DNA of 30,512 bases. It comes from Bacteroidota bacterium (lineage in GTDB: Bacteria > Bacteroidota > Bacteroidia > Bacteroidales > Paludibacteraceae). The translations under genes and the position numbers were made by a program. Every line of letters begins with the position of its first letter. Positions within the stretch are counted from its first letter, which is position 1. The notes under the pieces are model-generated. The model did no database searches. It saw only the letters and a program-made list of their open reading frames with translations, and had not been told where the DNA came from. The stretch spans positions 1 through 30,512 of the forward strand of contig JAFNAU010000008.1 in assembly GCA_017860335.1 (NCBI GenBank), read 5' to 3'. This document shows positions 25,985 to 30,512 of this stretch, one piece after another.

Positions 25985-26400
25985 TAATTTCTGCTATTCC
26001 ACACAATTTCATATTTAGAAATCATATAAATAACAAAAATAATGAAATATTTTTTTTCTACAAGAAATCTACAAATTTTCAAGTCTTACTGCATTTTCAG
26101 AACAAAACATTCAATTTTAACATTAAATTGTTAATCTGTTAATAATCAAGCGAATTGAATTAACGAAAAATTCAAATGATTTGATATTCAAACGATTATA
26201 TTAGAACACTGAAAGACAAAGAGTTAAAACAACAGAAAAAAACATTGTAATAATAGATTTGTTTATTCAAAAAAAGTTTCTGAATTTTGTAAAACTGAAA
26301 TGCGACATAAGCTGATCGGTTTAGATTACATATAATAAACAACTTACTAACTCGGCTTCGGTCGAGTTTTTTATCCTAAAATTATTTTGTTAAATATAAA
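25985..26400. other. AT-rich region upstream of dnaA; possible replication origin
   Basis: These 416 bases hold no gene and are markedly AT-rich. Features seen are a direct repeat ATTCAAANGATT at 26170-26181 and 26186-26197 (16-base period), a palindrome TCAAATGATTTGA at 26172-26184, a TTAACA/TGTTAA inverted pair near 26117-26134, a TAGATTTG -7-like box at 26254-26261 and a terminator hairpin at 26349-26372. No exact DnaA box (TTATCCACA) was found. The closest are TATTCCACA near 25994 and TTATCCTAA near 26371, each with two mismatches. Position next to dnaA and at a gene-orientation switch keeps an oriC role possible but unproven. Confidence 0.35.
26349..26372 (+). terminator. Intrinsic terminator 28 bases before the dnaA start
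   Basis: An 8-bp stem AACTCGGC/GTCGAGTT (one G-U pair) closed by a TTCG tetraloop is followed by six T residues (26367-26372). It may end the mlaD transcript or a short RNA starting near 26268, or act as an attenuator in the dnaA leader. If it terminates fully, dnaA must use a promoter within the last 30 bases. Confidence 0.85.
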
Positions 26401-27798
26401 ATGAGTTATCACTACCAGTTGTGGAATAGCTGCCTGAACATTATTAAGGACAATGTAAACGAATCCTCCTTTAATACATGGTTTGCTCCTATTGTACCAG
26501 TTAAATTCGAAAATAAGATTTTTGTACTTCAGGTTCCAAGTCAGTTTTTCGTGGAATACATTGAAGAGAAATACATTGATCTTCTCAGAATGTCGCTGAC
26601 ACGTGTAGCTGGTAACGGGACAAAACTGGAATACCGGGTGCTCATCGATAAATCAAGCGGCACAGGAACCCTGATACCCAGTACTGCCGAAACTTCGAAA
26701 CCTGTTCAGACAAATTACAGTTCGCAGCAAAATACAATCATATCGCCGTACCAGCGGCTACAATTGCCTGATATTGATCCGCAACTCAATCCTTCGTACA
26801 ATTTTGCCAGTCTGATTGAAGGCCGCAGCAATAAGCTGGCTCGCACAGCCGGTATGAGCATTGCCAACGATCCCGGAAAAACGATTTTCAATCCACTGTT
26901 TATGTACGGAAAATCAGGAGTGGGAAAAACACATCTTGCCAACGCCATCGGTGTGTTGACCAAACAACAATTCCCAGGGAAAAGGGTGCTCTATGTATCT
27001 GCCAACACATTCCTAATCCAATATACGGATGCTGTCAGGAACAACACGCAGAATGATTTTCTGAACTTCTATCAGACTATCGATGTGCTGATTATGGACG
27101 ACATTCAGGAGTTTGCCGGTAAAACTGCCACACAGAATACATTCTTCCATATTTTCAACCACCTGCATCAGACCGGTAAACAACTGGTACTTACTGCCGA
27201 CCGTTCTCCCCTCGAGATGGCAGGTCTGGAGCAACGATTGCTTACCCGTTTCAAATGGGGGCTTTCAGCCGAAATAGAGAAACCGGATTATGAACTCCGT
27301 AAATCTATACTGGAAAGCAAAATATACAGAGACGGACTGGAAATACCTGAAAATGTTGTTGATTACATTGCTGAAAACGTAGTAGATAATGTACGCGATC
27401 TGGAAGGTGTCCTGATCTCTTTACTGGCACATTCCACACTTACGAATATGCCTATCGATATCCGCCTGGCTGAAAAAATAATTAGCCGGATAGTCAATAT
27501 CACACCAAAAGTAACTACCATTGAACAAATCCGCGAAGTTGTTTGCGATTACTTCAAACTCTCGGTAGATGCAATTTCAACAAAATCGCGTAAACTGGAA
27601 GTTGTACAGGCAAGACAGATAGCCATGTATCTTTCGAAAAACATGACAAAGAATTCACTGTCAATGATTGGTAACTATATCGGTCAGCGCGATCACGCTA
27701 CCGTACTGCATGCCTGCAAGAAAGTGGTTGACATGATGGATACTGACAAACATTTCAGGAAAAGTGTTGAAGAAATTGAAGAAAGACTGAAGAAATAA
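26401..27798 (+). CDS. dnaA: Chromosomal replication initiator DnaA
   Basis: The 465 residues comprise domain I (about 1-82, helicase/partner binding), a short linker (about 83-125), an AAA+ ATPase (about 130-345) and the DNA-binding domain IV (about 370-465). Visible motifs are Walker A GKSGVGKT (170-177), Walker B DVLIMDD (228-234), the arginine-finger/box VII region LEQRLLTRFKWG (276-287) and the DnaA signature GQRDHATVLHACKKV that contacts DnaA boxes. Length matches the family. It binds ATP and opens the origin to start chromosome replication. The upstream spacer is AT-rich with a terminator just before the ATG, and a strong terminator follows at 27825-27857, so it appears monocistronic. 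No Shine-Dalgarno sequence is seen. Confidence 0.98.
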   Translation: MSYHYQLWNSCLNIIKDNVNESSFNTWFAPIVPVKFENKIFVLQVPSQFFVEYIEEKYIDLLRMSLTRVAGNGTKLEYRVLIDKSSGTGTLIPSTAETSKPVQTNYSSQQNTIISPYQRLQLPDIDPQLNPSYNFASLIEGRSNKLARTAGMSIANDPGKTIFNPLFMYGKSGVGKTHLANAIGVLTKQQFPGKRVLYVSANTFLIQYTDAVRNNTQNDFLNFYQTIDVLIMDDIQEFAGKTATQNTFFHIFNHLHQTGKQLVLTADRSPLEMAGLEQRLLTRFKWGLSAEIEKPDYELRKSILESKIYRDGLEIPENVVDYIAENVVDNVRDLEGVLISLLAHSTLTNMPIDIRLAEKIISRIVNITPKVTTIEQIREVVCDYFKLSVDAISTKSRKLEVVQARQIAMYLSKNMTKNSLSMIGNYIGQRDHATVLHACKKVVDMMDTDKHFRKSVEEIEERLKK

Positions 27799-27824
27799 TT
27801 ACAAACAAGTAATAATATACAGAC

Positions 27825-27857
27825 AAGACCTGCATTTAGAATTGCAGGTCTTTTTTT
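27825..27857 (+). terminator. Intrinsic terminator of dnaA
   Basis: A perfect 10-bp stem AAGACCTGCA/TGCAGGTCTT with an 8-nt loop runs into seven T residues (27851-27857), 27 bases after the dnaA stop. Confidence 0.93.
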
Positions 27858-27938
27858 ATGAATTTATTCAACAAATCCTTCTGCCAAATAAAAAAATATT
27901 GTATTTTTACAACCGAAATTATTCAACACTTAATAGCT

Positions 27939-28499
27939 ATGATATTTAAATTCACAATCATATCAGACGAGAATGACGATTTCCTGAGAATTATCGACAT
28001 TGATTCCGAAGCATCGTTTCTGGACCTTCATAACGCTATTCTCGAGTCTGTCGATTTTGAAAAAAATCAGATGACCTCATTCTTCTTATGCAATGACGAC
28101 TGGGAAAAAGAGCAGGAAATTACCCTGGTAGAGATGGAATCGAGTTCCGAATATGACAATCTGGTGATGGAAGATACTATCCTAGACCAAATACTAACTG
28201 ATGAAAAACAAAAGTTGCTATTTGTTTTTGACATGATATCAGACCGCGCATTCTTCATGGAACTCTCCGAAATGATACCCGGCAAAGATATAGATGAAGC
28301 AGCCTGTGTAACTTTAGTAGGCCTGCCACCCATACAAATAGCAGATGATACTGATTTTATTCCGCTACAAAAACCAAACCTCTCTTCCGAAGAAAATTTC
28401 TATGGAGATGAATCTTTTGATATTGACGAACTAGATGAAGAAGGATTTGGCGATTTGAATTTTGATGAAAGCAGCTTATTTACTGACGATAATCATTAA
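27939..28499 (+). CDS. Acidic PRiA4-ORF3-like (IS1096 TnpR-like) domain protein
   Basis: The N-terminal part of this 186-residue protein (about 1-135) fits the PRiA4_ORF3-like fold (PF07929): FKFTIISDENDDFLRIIDID, LHNAILESVDFEKNQMTSFFL, LLFVFDM and ELSEMIPG. The C-terminal 50 residues are very acidic (DESFDIDELDEEGFGDLNFD). The family name comes from a transposon passenger, but members are widespread chromosomal proteins in Bacteroidetes without a known role, and no transposase is near. The start at 27939 is chosen because an in-frame ATG at 27858 lies immediately after the dnaA terminator and upstream of a likely -7 box (TATTTTTA, 27902-27909). The gene ends in its own terminator at 28522-28569. 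Confidence 0.8.
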   Translation: MIFKFTIISDENDDFLRIIDIDSEASFLDLHNAILESVDFEKNQMTSFFLCNDDWEKEQEITLVEMESSSEYDNLVMEDTILDQILTDEKQKLLFVFDMISDRAFFMELSEMIPGKDIDEAACVTLVGLPPIQIADDTDFIPLQKPNLSSEENFYGDESFDIDELDEEGFGDLNFDESSLFTDDNH

Positions 28500-28521
28500 T
28501 TTGAAGCAATAAGATATAACA

Positions 28522-28569
28522 AAGACAGGAAATATTTCAGCGATGAAGTGTTTTCTGTCTTGTTTTTTT
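28522..28569 (+). terminator. Intrinsic terminator between the acidic protein and miaA
   Basis: An 11-bp stem AAGACAGGAAA/TTTTCTGTCTT (one G-U pair) encloses an 18-nt loop and is followed by TG and seven T (28563-28569). It ends only 4 bases before the miaA ATG. Confidence 0.8.
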
Positions 28570-28573
28570 GATA

Positions 28574-29473
28574 ATGAATACCCTGATTGTCATAACCGGA
28601 CCAACCGGTGTTGGAAAAACAAATATCAGCCTGCAACTGGCCGAAAAGTTTGGTTGTCCGGTTATCTCGGCCGACTCACGTCAGTTTTACCGTGAACTGA
28701 AAATCGGGACGGCTGCGCCCTCCGAAGAGGAACTTCAACGCGTAAAACACTATTTTATCGGGACACATTCCATATTTGACGAATACAATGCCGGACAATA
28801 CGAAGAGGACGTTATCGGTTTGCTGGACGAGTTGTTTAAGAAACACGATGTAGTACTTCTTGTGGGAGGGTCGATGATGTACGTGGATGCGGTGTGCAAC
28901 GGGCTGGACAATATCCCTACTGTGGATATCGAAACCCGCCGGTTCTGGCAAAAGGAATATGCGGCTAAGGGGCTGGAATTTATTCAGAACGAGTTGAGAA
29001 GACTGGACGAGAAGCATTACCACGAAGTAGATCTGAAAAATCCGAAACGTATCTTGCATGCCCTCGAAATATGCACCATGACGGGAAATTCCTACTCCGA
29101 CCTGCGCACCGGAGAACGAAAGAAAAGAAATTTTGATATTTTGAAAATCGGGCTGAATTTGCCCAGACCTGAACTTTACGAAAGGATTAACCGGCGCGTG
29201 GATCTGATGATGGAAGCCGGTTTGCTCAAAGAGGCTTCGCAGTTCTATCCGTACAAGCATCTGAATACCCTTAATACAGTAGGTTATAAAGAGATTTATG
29301 CTTTTATGGATGGCGAATGGGATATCGAAACGGCAATCAGTATGATTAAACAAAACAGCAGACGTTACGCAAAAAGGCAACTGACCTGGTTCAACCGCGA
29401 TACTGAGATCAACTGGTTTCGTCCTGATGACGAAAAGAATATTCCGGATTTTATTAACTCACAACTTCATTAG
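28574..29473 (+). CDS. miaA: tRNA dimethylallyltransferase MiaA
   Basis: A 299-residue enzyme that adds a dimethylallyl group to N6 of A37 in tRNAs reading UNN codons. It has the P-loop GPTGVGKT (9-16), the DSRQFY substrate motif (35-40), VGGSMMYVDA (around 98-107) and the late KQNSRRYAKRQLTWFNRD motif that contacts tRNA. The frame extends back to a TTG at 28568, but the ATG at 28574 lines up with the family's usual N-terminus. That ATG sits directly after a T-tract terminator, leaving almost no room for a leader, so expression probably depends on read-through of that terminator or on an upstream promoter not identified. murB follows 26 bp later and is likely co-transcribed. Confidence 0.96.
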   Translation: MNTLIVITGPTGVGKTNISLQLAEKFGCPVISADSRQFYRELKIGTAAPSEEELQRVKHYFIGTHSIFDEYNAGQYEEDVIGLLDELFKKHDVVLLVGGSMMYVDAVCNGLDNIPTVDIETRRFWQKEYAAKGLEFIQNELRRLDEKHYHEVDLKNPKRILHALEICTMTGNSYSDLRTGERKKRNFDILKIGLNLPRPELYERINRRVDLMMEAGLLKEASQFYPYKHLNTLNTVGYKEIYAFMDGEWDIETAISMIKQNSRRYAKRQLTWFNRDTEINWFRPDDEKNIPDFINSQLH

Positions 29474-29499
29474 AAGAACACGAACAGACAAATAAACTG

Positions 29500-30510
29500 A
29501 TGGAAATCCGACAAAACATATCGCTCAAACCCTATAATACCTTTGGCATCGATGTAAAGGCAAAATACTTTGCCGAGTACAATTCGGTGACAGAGCTCAA
29601 AAAGCTTATTAGTTCTGAAGTTTTTTGTTCCAACCGGCATTTTCACATTGGCAGTGGAAGCAATTTATTGTTTCTGAATGATTACGACGGACTTATCCTT
29701 CATTCGCAAATTAAAGAAATTGAAAAAACCGGCGAAGACGAAGAATTTATCTTTCTGCGTGCCGGTTCTGGAATGGTTTGGGACGATTTTGTAGCTTACT
29801 GTGTATCCAATAATTATTACGGTGTTGAAAATCTGTCGCTGATACCGGGTGAAATCGGCGCTTCGGCTGTTCAGAACATCGGTGCATACGGTATGGAAGT
29901 GCAAGATGTGATCTTCAGTGTGGAAGCCATCGAAACAGCAACTTTACAAAACCGGATATTCAGCCGGAAAGAATGCAGGTATGGTTACCGGAAAAGCATT
30001 TTCAAGGAGGAATTAAGAGGTCAGTATATCATCACACATGTAAGCTTCCGACTGAGAAAACAACCCGCTTTTAAACTTGATTATCAGCATCTGAAAGAGG
30101 CTGTAACTGAACGAGGAGACATCAACCTGAACAACATCCGGGGAACTGTCATATCCATTCGTCAAAGCAAGCTTCCTGATCCCGCCATCAACGGCAATGC
30201 CGGAAGTTTCTTTATGAATCCGGTGATCCCGGCAGGAAAATTCGAAGAGCTTCAACGGGTTTATCTTGCTATGCCCCACTATCCGGTTTCTCAATCGGAA
30301 GTAAAAGTTCCGGCAGGGTGGCTGATTGAGCAATGCGGATTGAAAGGAAAATCGTTTGGTCGTGTGGGTGTACACAGCAAACAGGCATTGGTAATCATCA
30401 ATCTGGGAAATGCCACTGGTCAGGAAGTAGCCGATCTGGCCGCCCTGATTATGGAAAATGTTTGGCAAAAATTCGGTATTGAAATCCGACCGGAGGTGAA
30501 TTTTATTTGA
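29500..30510 (+). CDS. murB: UDP-N-acetylenolpyruvoylglucosamine reductase MurB
   Basis: A complete 336-residue FAD enzyme that reduces UDP-GlcNAc-enolpyruvate to UDP-MurNAc in peptidoglycan synthesis. The FAD-binding domain shows NTFG (13-16), GSGSNLLF (51-58), SLIPGEIGASAVQNIGAYGM (113-132) and the type I YGYRKSIF motif (161-168). The C-terminal domain has the catalytic Ser in NAGSFFMNP (S236) and a final GIEIRPEVNFI with the active-site Glu. It is of the longer type I (E. coli-like) class. It is co-directional with miaA 26 bp upstream. The stop codon lies 2 bases before the window end. Confidence 0.97.
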   Translation: MEIRQNISLKPYNTFGIDVKAKYFAEYNSVTELKKLISSEVFCSNRHFHIGSGSNLLFLNDYDGLILHSQIKEIEKTGEDEEFIFLRAGSGMVWDDFVAYCVSNNYYGVENLSLIPGEIGASAVQNIGAYGMEVQDVIFSVEAIETATLQNRIFSRKECRYGYRKSIFKEELRGQYIITHVSFRLRKQPAFKLDYQHLKEAVTERGDINLNNIRGTVISIRQSKLPDPAINGNAGSFFMNPVIPAGKFEELQRVYLAMPHYPVSQSEVKVPAGWLIEQCGLKGKSFGRVGVHSKQALVIINLGNATGQEVADLAALIMENVWQKFGIEIRPEVNFI

Positions 30511-30512
30511 TC

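Noticed and set aside
27939..28499. IS1096/TnpR-like name suggesting a mobile element beside dnaA
   Set aside because: No transposase, terminal inverted repeats or target duplication; the family is common on chromosomes without mobility.
28676..29380. 234-codon minus-strand frame opposite miaA
   Set aside because: Antisense to conserved MiaA motifs, with no domain and no promoter; a shadow frame.

Overview
The window looks like a chromosomal segment of a Bacteroidetes bacterium, most likely order Bacteroidales (Paludibacter/Dysgonomonas-like). The indicators are a type IX secretion (T9SS) sorting tail, a one-piece hybrid two-component regulator, a FeoA-FeoB fusion with a FeoB-associated Cys-rich peptide, DUF1573 and Bacteroidetes-type LptD proteins, Bacteroidetes-style -7 boxes (TAnnTTTG) and the general absence of Shine-Dalgarno sequences. 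No rRNA, tRNA, CRISPR array, transposase or phage gene was recognised.

Layout. (1) 1-8314, minus strand: a hybrid two-component sensor/regulator (4247-8314) lies upstream of two paralogous secreted multidomain proteins. The second of these runs off the left edge. (2) 8315-9530: an AT-rich, gene-poor patch with one small unknown secreted protein, several hairpins and, at its right border, a compact GC-rich palindromic repeat. (3) 9531-15506, minus strand: a metal/iron block. In transcription order it holds a RIC-like hemerythrin protein, a LuxR-type regulator with a degenerate receiver, an OprB-type porin broken by two single-base frameshifts, a FeoA-FeoB ferrous iron transporter, a short CDF-type cation transporter and a FeoB-associated Cys-rich peptide. 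(4) 15840-20814: MeaB GTPase, a DUF1573 exported protein, an M20 amidohydrolase (the only plus-strand gene left of 23.7 kb), a GNAT acetyltransferase and a SlyD-type prolyl isomerase. (5) 20871-25984: envelope genes, with LptD diverging from an N-acetylmuramoyl-L-alanine amidase and an MCE/MlaD protein. (6) 25985-30510, plus strand: an AT-rich region, then dnaA, a PRiA4-ORF3-like acidic protein, miaA and murB.

How it fits together. The hemerythrin/regulator pair overlaps by ATGA and lies 154 bp upstream of the porin-feo operon in the same orientation. This suggests an oxygen/NO/iron-responsive module controlling Fe(II) uptake, which is inferred and not shown. Most of the remainder is housekeeping: outer-membrane biogenesis, cell wall, replication initiation and tRNA modification. 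Nearly all genes left of about 23.7 kb read leftward and all genes right of it read rightward, which, with dnaA and an AT-rich spacer, makes a nearby replication origin plausible.

No clearly new defence or mobile system is visible. The items most worth following are the hemerythrin/pseudo-receiver pair, the palindromic repeat that supplies the stop codon of the FeoB-associated gene, the doubly frameshifted porin and the region in front of dnaA.
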